Positions 40,731-50,664 of a DNA stretch of 64,000 bases are shown here, one piece after another. A model generated the notes under the pieces. That model searched no databases. It saw only the letters and a list, made by a program, of their open reading frames with translations, and had not been told where the DNA came from. Source of the DNA: Cynocephalus volans (lineage: Eukaryota; Chordata; Mammalia; Dermoptera; Cynocephalidae); NCBI RefSeq assembly GCF_027409185.1, contig NC_084471.1, forward strand, positions 7,656,535 to 7,720,534. The letters run 5' to 3'. How positions within the stretch are numbered: position 1 is the stretch's first letter; every line of letters begins with the position of its first letter. The translations under genes were made by a program, and so were the position numbers.

Positions 40731-41117
40731 GCCCCCTTCCTCTTTGGGGCCCTGAAAGAACTGTTTCCCTTGCTGTTGCCAAAACAAACAAAACAACCCA
40801 AATGCCAAGGTGTACTCTTTGAGAAAAGGAGAGAAAAAATAAGATGATGTTTACACCTACAAGTCCCCCAACCCAAGGCTTGATTCTGGCACTGGTTCCA
40901 TTTCCAAGTGGGGCACAGGCAGAGGGGCCCATCCTGGCTGTGCCGCCTGAGTCTGAGCCGAGCCCTGGCTCCAGCGCTCGCACCAGGCAGACTCGCCAAG
41001 TGGCCTCCCTGTGCCCACTGCCTCATCCTGGGGGTGGGGCTGAATAGAGCCCCTACCTCCTCCATGGTGTCAGGAGGGTTCCACAGGCTGATGCAGACAC
41101 TGGCAGGGGCAGCAGTG

Positions 41118-41131
41118 GCGCCACCTGGTGG
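41118..41131 (-). promoter_or_regulatory. CTCF-like motif
   Basis: The minus strand reads CCACCAGGTGGCGC, a full match to the CTCF core CCASYAGRKGGCRS. It lies 0.4 kb downstream of the TTLL12 poly(A) signal. Confidence 0.6.
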
Positions 41132-41177
41132 CTTGGGAGGTCACAACATAAAGGCACAGTAGCCCCAGGAGCAACCC

Positions 41178-41283
41178 CATGGGGGGTTTCAGTGCCCCTC
41201 AGGACATGCCCGCTGCAGGTCATTTGTCCTCGTGGGGTTTTCTGTGCCCCTCGGGACAGATGCTTGCACCAGATCATTTGTCC
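41178..41283 (+). repeat. Two-copy direct repeat, about 53 bases
   Basis: Both copies have GGGGTTT/GGGGTTTT, then GTGCCCCTC and GGACA, and end with ATCATTTGTCC or GTCATTTGTCC. Copies at 41178-41229 and 41230-41283. Confidence 0.75.
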
Positions 41284-41559
41284 AGAAGCACAATAGGGAT
41301 GGTACACTTGCTGGCACCCAGTTCACCTAAAATCTGACACCCAGGAGACACAGACCCTGGAGCCAGAGGACCATACGGTCCAGCTGTCCCTAATTATAAA
41401 CGTGCTTTTCTCCATTCCTAGATGTCCTTGCACCTCTGATTGGTGCAAGCGGACAACCCCCAAGGCAGGCCATCACCCAGGGACTCCATGGTCATGAAGA
41501 TCAGCCGTCTCCAAGTGCTGAGGCAGTTGCCGTGGAGATGTATCCCACCAAATACTTCT

Positions 41560-42860
41560 TCCTGGTACTCACTGGCACCCTGGTCACTTTGTTGAAGAAT
41601 GCATCAAAAGCCAGAGTTTGTCAGTGTCAGACATTTGGAGTTGAGAGAATCCCGGTAGTAATACTGATCGTACCAAAGTTCTGCAGGGTGATAGAAAAGA
41701 AATCCTAAACGTAAAACCCAAGATGCTGACAGTGAACTTTAGAAAGCGTCCTCGGTGATGATCTGTGGGTACATAAATGCACCCAGCGATGGCAGCTCTT
41801 TCATCCAGAGGCACCAGTGTATTGTAGAGTCTCAGTAGGGAGAGGCAGGTTTCCACTTGCCTAGTTCAGAGTGGCCGACCACAAAGTTGAAGTGTTTGAG
41901 GAACCCCTAAGAGTCATTGTTGCTTCCTTCTTCTTGGGCTGTGTGACTGGCCTTGCCTTGTGTCCTCTGTGACTATGGCCTAGAGAGGGAGGCAAATGCT
42001 TGGGTTTAAGAAAACCTCAACTGTGTGAAGCTACCCTTGGCAGGAGCAGACCAGAGGCATGGGCTTCCCTACTAGACCAACAGGGAAATTGTCAGAAACC
42101 TAAAGTCCTCGATGGATGGTGACAGCTTAGAAAAGGAGATGGTGCTGTCTAATTATGAACAGAGAAAGCATCGCAAGGTCATTAGCAGCAAGCTGGCAAC
42201 CAAAATGACAAAATGCATTCTCTTCTTGCCCATTTTTCCAGGGCGTTTTTGTGGTGGTGTATGTTTTGTGGCCAGTAGGAAGTTGTGGGATACTGATTGC
42301 TAGAGATGAACAAATGCACGAATTTGTGGAATGGGCCAAACAGTCTGGATGAGCATTGCTGAAAAGACCCCAGAAGTCTCGAGTGCGCTTAAGGTGCACT
42401 TTCCGTACGTCCTAAGCATCTGGCACGCATGCAGGTGCCCTGTGGTGCTTCGAAGGGCAACCCCGCACCCTGCGAGAACCGTGCACACCCAAAAGGCATG
42501 CTGGGGCAGGAGACAGCCTGGCCTGTAAGTTCATCACTAGCAAGGACTTCTCTGCCATCTGGTGCTCGGACAAGTGTCCGAGGCACAAGCTTTGGAGGGA
42601 CTCAATTCTGACCGTCTTGGAGAACTTTAGAATTAAGTTCATAAAAAGCCCTCGGAGTTCCCCATCTAACTCCTCTGCACTAGTAAGCATCAGGAGAGCG
42701 GTGTGGGAGCTGGCCGAGGGCTCAGCTATGTGCCATGTCTGAGAAGCTGCTAGATTCCTGCAGATCGTTATCTGTCGGTCATCAGATTCCACTGGCATTG
42801 AGGGCGGGGAGCCAGGGCCAGGGCAGGGCCCCGTGCGGCAGCCGCTGGACACGAGCCACC
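41560..42860 (-). pseudogene. Unidentified gene-like stretch, possibly an old processed pseudogene
   Basis: The minus strand has open segments with protein-like composition in separate frames: LTSAEELDGELRGLFMNL and TVRIESLQSLCLGHLSEH near 42600-42750, and LLRLYNTLVPLDERAAIA near 41790-41850. They are not joined by splice sites and the intervening DNA has stops. I do not recognise the parent. It may instead be unannotated host DNA with chance open frames. Confidence 0.25.
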
Positions 42861-43059
42861 TTCTCTCAGCAGAGCCCAGTCAACTGTCTCCCAATCGTCT
42901 TCCCAAGCTTTCCGTAGTGTCCGGTCATTTCTGAACGTGCAGGTGGGAGAAGGACAGAGGTGGTGAGATGAGAACAGAGAGGAAGCAACAGTCATGGCTG
43001 CCAAGGTGATGCCGAGATCTCAAGTGTGAGCATCTGCCACTTTCGGGTAACTTTCGTCA

Positions 43060-43074
43060 ACAGCAGGGGGCGCC
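43060..43074 (+). promoter_or_regulatory. CTCF-like motif
   Basis: ACAGCAGGGGGCGCC matches the strong form of the CTCF core except at the first base. It is 0.8 kb downstream of the TSPO poly(A) signal and points away from the motif at 41118. Confidence 0.6.
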
Positions 43075-43854
43075 TGGCCACTGGGAGGCGGCATGGCCAA
43101 GTGCTGCACAGATGGTGGTGGCTAACAAGGGGACAGAGGAGCACCCTTTCTCAGACAGCAGCCGCCGTGTGCCAGGCGTTATACCCTGTCTCACTCCAAA
43201 CAGCTGCCTGGAGTGGGGGAGCAAAGCTGGGAGGGGCACTTCCAAACCCGGGCAGGTCAGGGCCAGCAAAGAGGCCCTCTCTGCTGGGGCTGGGGTTCTT
43301 ATGGCCTCTGACACCTCCCTCGCACCGACTGGGTGTTTGTGGGGCTACCCGTGGTGGAGTGAGGCTGGCCAGAGTCTGGGTACCTATGGAGCGGGTCAGT
43401 TGGCGTCCCCAGCTCTGTGCCCAGCTCTGTCCTGGGCAAGACCAATTGGGAGCCCTGCTTGGGGCCCAGACAGAGCCAGGTGTGGGACTCTGGTTGTGGA
43501 CCCAGCCTTTCAAGAGCCCGGACTGAGTGTCTTGGAAACCATAGGGAGGGGACAGCACCCCTCTCTCAGTGGAAGCCCCCAGCCCCAGCCCCATCCGTGC
43601 CAGCCACGCAGTAGCAGGAGCCAGTCTGGGCTCCGGAGTCAAACAAGGGGCCAATCCCCATGCTGCCAGTCTCCTGCTTCTCTGCCCTGGGTGGCCCACC
43701 TCACCTCTTGCGGGGTCTTGGGATGGTCCCAAGAAAGTGGGAAAGGCCTAGCAGGGCCCAGTCCTGTCTGGATGACACCGCCCAGATAGCTTTAGCAGCA
43801 GGAGGAGCCCCTGCACAGCCCCAGCCGGGGGTCCCACCCAAGAAAAAAGGCTGT

Positions 43855-44084
43855 TGTAGAAGTTAAGAACTTTATTTGGCTTATAAAATTCCACATTCGT
43901 GCTCTGAGCACTGCAGAAGGCTCAGGACGACGCTGTTCCCCAGGTGGGGCTCTGAAGCTGCTGGTGACCCCTTGGGCTGAGACCCAGACGGACCAGCAGG
44001 CCTGATGGCCATGAAAGCTTGATGGCCACCACCTCCAATGGTGCCCAACTGGCAGCGGCCACAGTCCTCATGGGCTGGGCACCC
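43855..44084 (-). other. TSPO: TSPO 3' untranslated region
   Basis: Short 3'UTR between the TGA and the region just past the minus-strand AATAAA (43871-43876). Confidence 0.8.
43871..43876 (-). terminator. TSPO poly(A) signal AATAAA
   Basis: TTTATT on the plus strand, 209 bases beyond the TSPO stop codon, which suits the short 3'UTR known for this gene. Confidence 0.8.
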
Positions 44085-44273
44085 TCATTCTGGAAGCCGC
44101 CGGCCACTGCGCCGGCCTTGGTTGTCCCGCCATACACAGTAGTTGAGCGTGGTCGCAAAGGCCAGCCAAGCCAGGTAAGGGTAGAGCAGGCGGGCGGCCG
44201 GCGGGCTCACCCGGTACCAGGCCACAGTCGTGGCTGCTGCCGCCCCACTGGTCACCAGGAGGTCCACCAGGGC
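44085..44273 (-). CDS. TSPO: TSPO last coding exon
   Basis: Acceptor GTCCTCGCAG; ALVDLLVTSGAAAATTVAWY to RRLPE and TGA at 44087-44085. Contains the CRAC motif. Confidence 0.95.
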   Translation of the reverse strand, partial: ALVDLLVTSGAAAATTVAWYRVSPPAARLLYPYLAWLAFATTLNYCVWRDNQGRRSGRRLPE

Positions 44274-46863
44274 CTGCGAGGACACCGGGAGGGAGTCAGG
44301 GAGGTCTAAGGCTCCAAGTCCACATGATGTGTGTCCAGCTGCCCACCCACCAGCTGGATTTAGGAGTCAGAAGCTGCACTCAAACCCCCATTCCACCCTT
44401 GAGGGACCCAGCCAAGCCCTGCCCTAATCTCAGCTTCAGTTTTCTCATTTGTAAATGGGAACGGTCTTTCCCGCATGACCTGTGCCATGTGTAGGGTGCG
44501 TGTGACAGTGCTGTGAGGCGGACACAGCACCCTCAGGCGTGCGGCAATGGCTAGGCAGCCTCAGTCACGTCCCTTCTCCTCTGTGAGCTTGGAGCCTACC
44601 CTGAGGGCAGCCCTGGCCTCCCAGCATTGCTGCGAAGCTCTAACACAAACTCGCTGTGACGGTCAAGTGCAGTCCATGCCCCTGTGGTGGGCACTCCACC
44701 CCGGGCCTCAGCGAGGCTCTTTTGAAGGGGCAGCTAGTATTCAAGGGCCGAAAGGGCTGCCTGTGTGTCCCACGCAGAGAACCAGGGGTGATGTGGGTTT
44801 CCCTCCACAGCAGCCCCAAGCCCAGCCGCAGCCCCAGAGGCCTCAACCAGAGCCCACAGCCCTGCCTGCACTGGAGGAAAGTCGGCCGAGAGGAGGCTCT
44901 GGGGCACCAGTCTGCTAAGAGCTGCTAAGGAGACATTTGACCTGAGCTGTGCACCTTTATCTCCCACCACTAGACATGGACCCCGTCTGGGATGGGACAC
45001 CTCAAGTCCTCCACAGGCCACCCCCAGGGACCAGAGAGATAGGCCAAAGCCACACTTACCCAACCCATTTGTCGGGCTCCAAAGAAGATGGGGGGCCATG
45101 CCCAGTTCAGGGCCAGCTGCCCGGCATACAGGCCCAGGGGAACCACAGCCTCCTCTGAGAAGCCCCCCAGCTCTTTCCAGATCATGTAGGAACCATACCT
45201 GAAATACAGGCCACCGGCCGAGGACCAGTCAGGGAAAAGGCCAAGCACCTCGCCCACCTCTAACACAACAGTGACAGCTCAGGCACACCCTGCCACTGAC
45301 TGCTGTGCGTCCTCAGGGAAGTTGCTCAACTTCTCTGGCCTTCATTTCCCATAGGGTTGGTGTGGGGATTCGAGTTAACACATTGGCCTTCCTTACTTAA
45401 CACTTGGCACTTGGGACATTCTGTAAATATTTGCCGTTACTGTCATCACCAGTGCTAGGAAGGGGGGAGCACATGGGGCGTGCGGGGGCAGAGGAGCTCT
45501 TCACCTAGCTGGGGGCACTACAGGAGGATGGGACATTTGGGCTGGGCCTTAGAGGATGAGTAGGAGTCTGCCCGGGGGAGAAACAGGACATGCAAAGGCT
45601 TAGGGGCAGGTGTGAGACCCTGAGTCAGTCTGTGTGACTGTACGGGGAGGCCTAGGGGGAAGGGGAGGCAGACGGCGGGCTGGCCGTGGGGGCTATTAGG
45701 TCCACAGGGGCAATGGTAACCCCACCAGTAACAACTGAAGCCTGCAGCGCGTACACGTGCCAGGCGCTGCTCTCACACCGTACAGGCGCTAACTCTTCTC
45801 ATCCTTATCTCATCCCACTAGGAGATGGGCTGTGCTATCACCCGGCTTTACAGCAAGGAAACTGAGGCACGAACAGGTGCGGCGACTGTCTGAGCTCTCA
45901 GCAGGCAGTCGGTGGGCAAAGTCAGGAAGTGAACGCAGGTGGCCTGGGGCCGGAGCCTGGGCTCTTACCCACTACGAAAGGGTTTGTCCATATCCAGAGT
46001 CACAGGGAGCCTCCAAAGGGTTCCACCAAGAGAGGCTGGGGCCAAGTTTGTGCTTTATCAGGATCTCAATGGTGGAAGAAGGCCGAGGGGGCGTGGGGAG
46101 GCCCAGAGGCAGAAACAAAGGGACTCGGGCCGGGATGGGGGAGGAGAAAGCAGAGACCCAAGAAGTGCCAGAGCCCGACTGCATGGGGGGTGGGGCCAGG
46201 TGGCACCCAGGTTTCAGGGTCTTATTCCCATCAGAACCGCCAGGCAGCTGACCATGCCTCCTGGCTGTGCCCTGCCCCATCAAGCATTTCCTTTCTTCTG
46301 GGAAATTCCCTGGGTCCAATCACAGGGGACTTTGAGGCAAACTGTGGCGTGGGAGGGACTCCCGTGGGGCCTCTATTGCTAGCCCTGTGTCCTTGGGTGG
46401 TCCCTTGTCAAATGCATGCTTGTGAACATTAACTGAGATAAAGCCTGGCACTGAGCTCAACACATGGGAGCTACGAGCATTGCTGCGTTGCTGTCATTTA
46501 CCTTGGAAGCACCCATGCCGCTGCCCATGGCCGATCTTCACACCTCGGGGCGGCCCCAGCTCAGCCAGGGTGCCAGTGTGGGGGTGAGCCGCCCGCCCAC
46601 CCCTCCCAGGAGGCCCAGGAGGAGGCAGTTCCGCTGTGCAACCACCAGGGGGAGGACGCCCCCCAGCCCGCGCCCACCTACCCCATGGCCGAGTAGAGCG
46701 TGGCCCAGATGGGGCTCAGCGTCCAGCGGGGCGGGTGCCATGAGGGCTTCTGCAGGCTGTCGTACCAGCGGAGGCCCTCTCCACGGACAAAGTGGGAGCC
46801 CAGGAAGCCCCCCAGGCTGGGCGCCAGCGTGAAGCCCACGGCGGGCACCCAGGGTGGCGCCAT
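44085..46863 (-). CDS. TSPO: TSPO, translocator protein (complete coding sequence)
   Basis: Three coding exons on the minus strand: 46863-46682, 45198-45060 and 44273-44085. They give 510 bases, 169 residues plus TGA, the family's usual length. The protein starts MAPPWVPAVGF and ends GRRLPE. TSPO is a five-helix protein of the outer mitochondrial membrane that binds cholesterol, porphyrins and drugs and has been linked to steroid synthesis. Visible features: the conserved WKELGG and LNWAWPPIFFGARQMGW stretches, and a C-terminal cholesterol-recognition (CRAC) motif ATTLNYCVWR at residues 147-156. Residue 147 is Ala. Splice junctions are GT-AG with donors GTAGGT and GTAAGT. The gene is tail-to-tail with TTLL12 and head-to-head with MCAT. 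The paralogue TSPO2 is ruled out by the near identity to human TSPO. Confidence 0.97.
45060..45198 (-). CDS. TSPO: TSPO second coding exon
   Basis: Acceptor TGTATTTCAG; encodes YGSYMIWKELGGFSEEAV to GARQMGW. Donor GTAAGT from 45059. Confidence 0.95.
45740..45965 (+). repeat. MIR SINE in a TSPO intron
   Basis: Contains CGTGCCAGGCGCTGCTCTCA, AGCAAGGAAACTGAGGCACG and a following GGGCAAAGTCAGGAAGTGAA. Confidence 0.7.
46641..46655 (+). promoter_or_regulatory. Weaker CTCF-like motif
   Basis: ACCACCAGGGGGAGG lacks one core C of the CTCF consensus. It lies between TSPO coding exons, next to the first coding exon's donor. Confidence 0.3.
46682..46863 (-). CDS. TSPO: TSPO first coding exon (codons 1-60 plus two bases)
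   Basis: ATG at 46863-46861 in a CAGCCATGG context. The exon itself probably begins at 46892 after acceptor TCTCTTTCAG, giving 29 bases of 5'UTR. Donor GTAGGT starts at 46681. Confidence 0.95.
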
Positions 46864-48654
46864 GGCTGCTGCAGCTGCTGTTGCAGAAAGATCTGAAAGA
46901 GAAGACAGGGCTGGGTGAGAGTATGTCCCAAGGATGGATCGGGAGGTGCAGAGACACCTGTGAGGCTGGGAGGGGCTGGGTTCACGGCCACAGCCCCTGG
47001 GCTCAAGTGAACACATTTCCACCCGAACTCCTGACGCCAACCCAGAGGTGCCCCTGCCCCCACCTCAGCTCCTCTCCCAGCTGCTGGGGTCTCATGTTCT
47101 CCCAGACTCACCCTTGACCTTGGGTCTCCTGGCAGTGACCTCTCCTCTCCCGCCTCATTGAAGGCCAATTTGGGTCCCCTCCACCAAGAGGGTTTCTCGG
47201 CTCTGCCTCCCCAGGCCAAGCACCAGTGCTGGGGGCTGCACGAGGCCTTTGCGTTACTTTCTAGCAGGCTCATTCGTTATCCACCGCTCATTCATGCGGT
47301 GACCGGTACCAGACAGAGCCTGGCTCAAACCTCTGCTCCTCACTGACTCACTGTGACATCATGCAAATCATGTCAACTCTCTGGGCCTCAGTTTCCCCCC
47401 ATAGAATAGGATAGCAACCTACCTTGGACCCAGCCCAGTGCACAGCATGGAGGAGTGTCTCTGTACACAGGTTTTCACCACCATCACCCCCACAGGCCCA
47501 CCCTAAAACCACCACCCCTTCCCTGTGCACCAGAGAGGGAGAGCAGCCTGCCCGGGGTCGCACAGCACTCTGGGCCAGGCTCTGCCCGGGTGGCAAAGCT
47601 GCTCCCACCTTGTCACTCAGTTCTGTTGGGGTAGCAAGAGTTCAAGGCTGGGGTGCTCCTCAGCCCTCTCCCAGGTCCCCTCAGCAGCCCTGAGAGGCCA
47701 GCAGAGCCTGGAGAAGGCAAGCCCCTGTCTCAGGCACGGTGCTGCCACCCCCAGGGCTCGAGTCAAGTCCTCCAAGCAGCAGCAGAAGGAGCCAGGTCAT
47801 CAGGTTTCTCCGTTAGGTGGGTCGGCCATGTCCCCTGCCTGCAGCCCCAAGGTCATGGAGTACAAGACTTATCCTGTGCTGAGGAGCCCACCGGGGCTGG
47901 GAGTCCAGTGAGACAGCAAGGGGAGCCCAGGGCTGGGCATCTGGGGCCGCTCCACTTGGACTTCAATGGAACCCTAAGCCCGTCAGCATCCCTGATGGGC
48001 CTCAGTTTCCCCACCATGAAATAAGAGGCCTGAGCGCTCACTAACACTCTGATTCTAGGTGGAGAATCTTGTCTGATGAGACAAGAAGCCACACACTGGA
48101 TTCAGCTCAGCCAACTTGCAGCGAGGCCTGCCAGGGTGGCGGCTGGGGACCCAGGGGTAGGTGGGGTGGGGGAGGCCCTGAGGGGGACCTAGGGTCAGGG
48201 AGTAGATGCTGAAAAGACAGCGAGCACTTTCCCTACAGGGACACAAGAGGGACAAGCAGTCCAGGGGGAGAGAAGGAGCAGGAACAGTCAGATGGGGGAG
48301 CAGATGCCAAGAAGAGGCCGCTAAATCTGGGGCAGCAGGGAACTACCAGGACAGAGGGCGAAAGGGCGAAGGCCACCCCAGGGTGAAAGGGCGGCTGCTG
48401 GCCCGGGACTCCACAGAGCTCAGTGAAATTCAAAAGCAACCTCAGTGCCCAGCGATCAGGGACTCTTAAAGACTGGGCAACCCCCAAATCAAGCTTGTGA
48501 GGACTTTAATGATGGGAAACTTGTTCTCAACCTAACACTTAAGCAAGAAAGCAGAACGTAAAATTGACCACAGAATGACATCAATTTTAGCAAAAAATAG
48601 ATAACATAGATATGCATTTTAAAATTGTAATAAATGCATGAGGATCTTAGCAGC

Positions 48655-48850
48655 AGCCATAATCACAAAGCCAGGCACGGCTGCATGCCAGGCCAGCGAA
48701 GCTCCAGCCCAAATCCTGTCCTTTAACCCTTGCCCTGCCGGGGAGCTACACGTGTTATCCGTCTGCCAAGGAAGACGGGGGGCACGAGAACTGGAGGAGT
48801 TTGCCCAAGGCCCCTCAGCAAGCGCGTGGCTTGCATTCCAAAGCCCACAT
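48655..48850 (+). repeat. MIR-like fragment in TSPO intron 1
   Basis: A diverged MIR-like core of the type GGCACGGCTGCATGCCAGGC followed by GCGTGGCTTGCATTCCAAAG. Confidence 0.4.
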
Positions 48851-50235
48851 TCGGCAGTGGATTTATGATGTGTTCGTTACATTATTTGTTATCCGAGATG
48901 TCTATAATGAGGATTATTTTAAAAGGAACAATGAGAGAGGGTCAGGTGTCCAGCAGATCCTGGTGCTGCCGCTTACTGACTACAAGTTCCTGCTCTCCCT
49001 GGCCTTGGTTTTCTTACCTGTTGAATGGGGACAGTTACCCCCCCCCCCAAGGTGGCTGCGCAGATGAGCAGTGACGACGCCCCTTGGTGGGGCTGGGCAT
49101 GTGCCTTGTGTCTCTCCCTCCCCCTCCCTCCTGCCCTGCCCTCTGGCTTCTGGGCTACACATAACTGTTCATGGGGTGGGCATGGGGATCTGATGTCACT
49201 GCACATATAAAGGGCCACCTCCCCTGCAATCAGGAGAGGTACAGCTGAGCACTGGTCTGTGCTGCTGCGAAGTGGTTGTGATTCTGGGGACCCAGAGACC
49301 AGCCACCCAGCTGGGCTCACCACTGTGTCACCTTGGGCAACCCAGGCCACCCCAGCCTGCTGCTCATCTGCAGTGGGGACATAACGCTGCTCTGCATGTT
49401 TAATAAATGTTGAATCCACAGCAAAGTGACAGTACTTGGGGAACCATAATGTCCCCCGGAATGTGGCATGGTTTGGGCAAACAGGAGGCCTTTACATGGT
49501 ACAGAGAGGGAAACTGAGGCCGAGAGGCTGAGGGCCAGGGCTGGGGGGCTCAGGCACTGAGCCAAGCCAGACCTCAGGTCTCCTTGGGGTGACCATGTGT
49601 GCCTTTTCCCAGGACACGTCCAGTCTCTTCCTGCTGTGCCCCACACTAATGGCCGCTCTCACTCTCTGAGTGTCCCTTTCACAGGTGATCAAGGTCAATG
49701 CCACCCATGTGAGACACATGGACACCATAAACCCCTTCACATGACTTACAGAAGTGGACACACTTGCCCAAAATGTGAAACCCCAGGTCAGTCATGAGAA
49801 AACCTTGGGAGGTGCTCCAGGGGAATATTCCACACAACCCCTGACGCACTCCAGCGCACTGCAAGTGTCCGGGTCAGGAAGGGCAAGCAAGGGCAGAGGG
49901 TAATGTCGGAGACTGCAGGAGACCAAGGGGACAAACACAACCAAGCCAACGTGGGCTCCTGGAGGGAGCACAGGGCAGACGGAGCACAGCAGTGGGACAC
50001 CACAGGAACCCGAGCAAGGCCTGTAGTCGCTAGGGCTGTGCCAACGGCGACTTCCTGCTTTTGCTGAGCTGGGGGTGCTGGGGGAGGGGGTGCGGGGGGC
50101 ATTCTCTGTACTACTTTTGTAACTTTCCTGTAAGGTTAAAATTAGTTCAAAATAAAACACTAAAAAAGAAGTATCCTGGTTTGGACAATAAACTGCACAG
50201 TCTCTGCTTGGGCTCAGTTGGGACTTTTGCTGTTT

Positions 50236-50334
50236 CTTGGCAGCTGGCTGGTGTGGAGATCAGAACCCCTGACCTTGGTGTGATCAGCACTGCGCTCTGA
50301 CCGATTGGCCCGAGTGGCCCAACTGGCCAGCGCA
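50236..50334 (-). repeat. tRNA-derived monomeric SINE, antisense
   Basis: The plus strand shows GCAGCTGGCTGGTGTGGAGA, AACCCCTGACCTTGGTGTGA and CCAACTGGCCAGCG, the complement of a single tRNA-Ile-like unit. It is more diverged than the dimers. Confidence 0.8.
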
Positions 50335-50646
50335 GACTCCGTCTTTGCTAATTGCATCAGCCCCTCTTGCTGGTCAGGCCCTGAGCCCCGGACCCCAGCC
50401 CCTGCTCCATTGGCCACCAGAGGCCCCTCTGAACCGCCACTTCCACCTCAGTGACTCCCACTGGGTTTTTTTCTATTTTTCTTTAATTGAGGTGAAATTT
50501 GCCTCAAATAAAATTAACCGTTTTAAAGCGCAAAATCCAGTGGCATTTAGCATACTCCCAGTGTTGTGCAATCAGCATCCATATCAAGTTCAAAATCATT
50601 TTTGTCACTCCAACAGAAAGCCTGTACCCATGAGCAGCCACGTCCC

Positions 50647-50664
50647 CCCCCCCCCCCCCCCGGC
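50647..50664 (+). repeat. Poly(C) run
   Basis: About 18 C bases. A shorter C run (12 bases) lies at 49039-49050. Both may be length-uncertain in the assembly. Confidence 0.9.

Larger units (their letters stand above)
40730..43854. other. Tail-to-tail intergenic gap between TTLL12 and TSPO
   Basis: About 3.1 kb between the two poly(A) sites. It contains a two-copy direct repeat (41178-41283), two CTCF-like motifs (41118 and 43060) and a minus-strand gene-like stretch at 41560-42860 that I could not identify. I see no recent SINE or L1 here, unlike the gap upstream of TTLL12. Confidence 0.6.

Noticed and set aside
43112-43789. Plus-strand frame of 225 codons between TTLL12 and TSPO
   Set aside because: Pro/Gly/Ser-rich with no domain or splice signals; the opposite-strand frame of 193 codons is equally open, as expected for GC-rich non-coding DNA.
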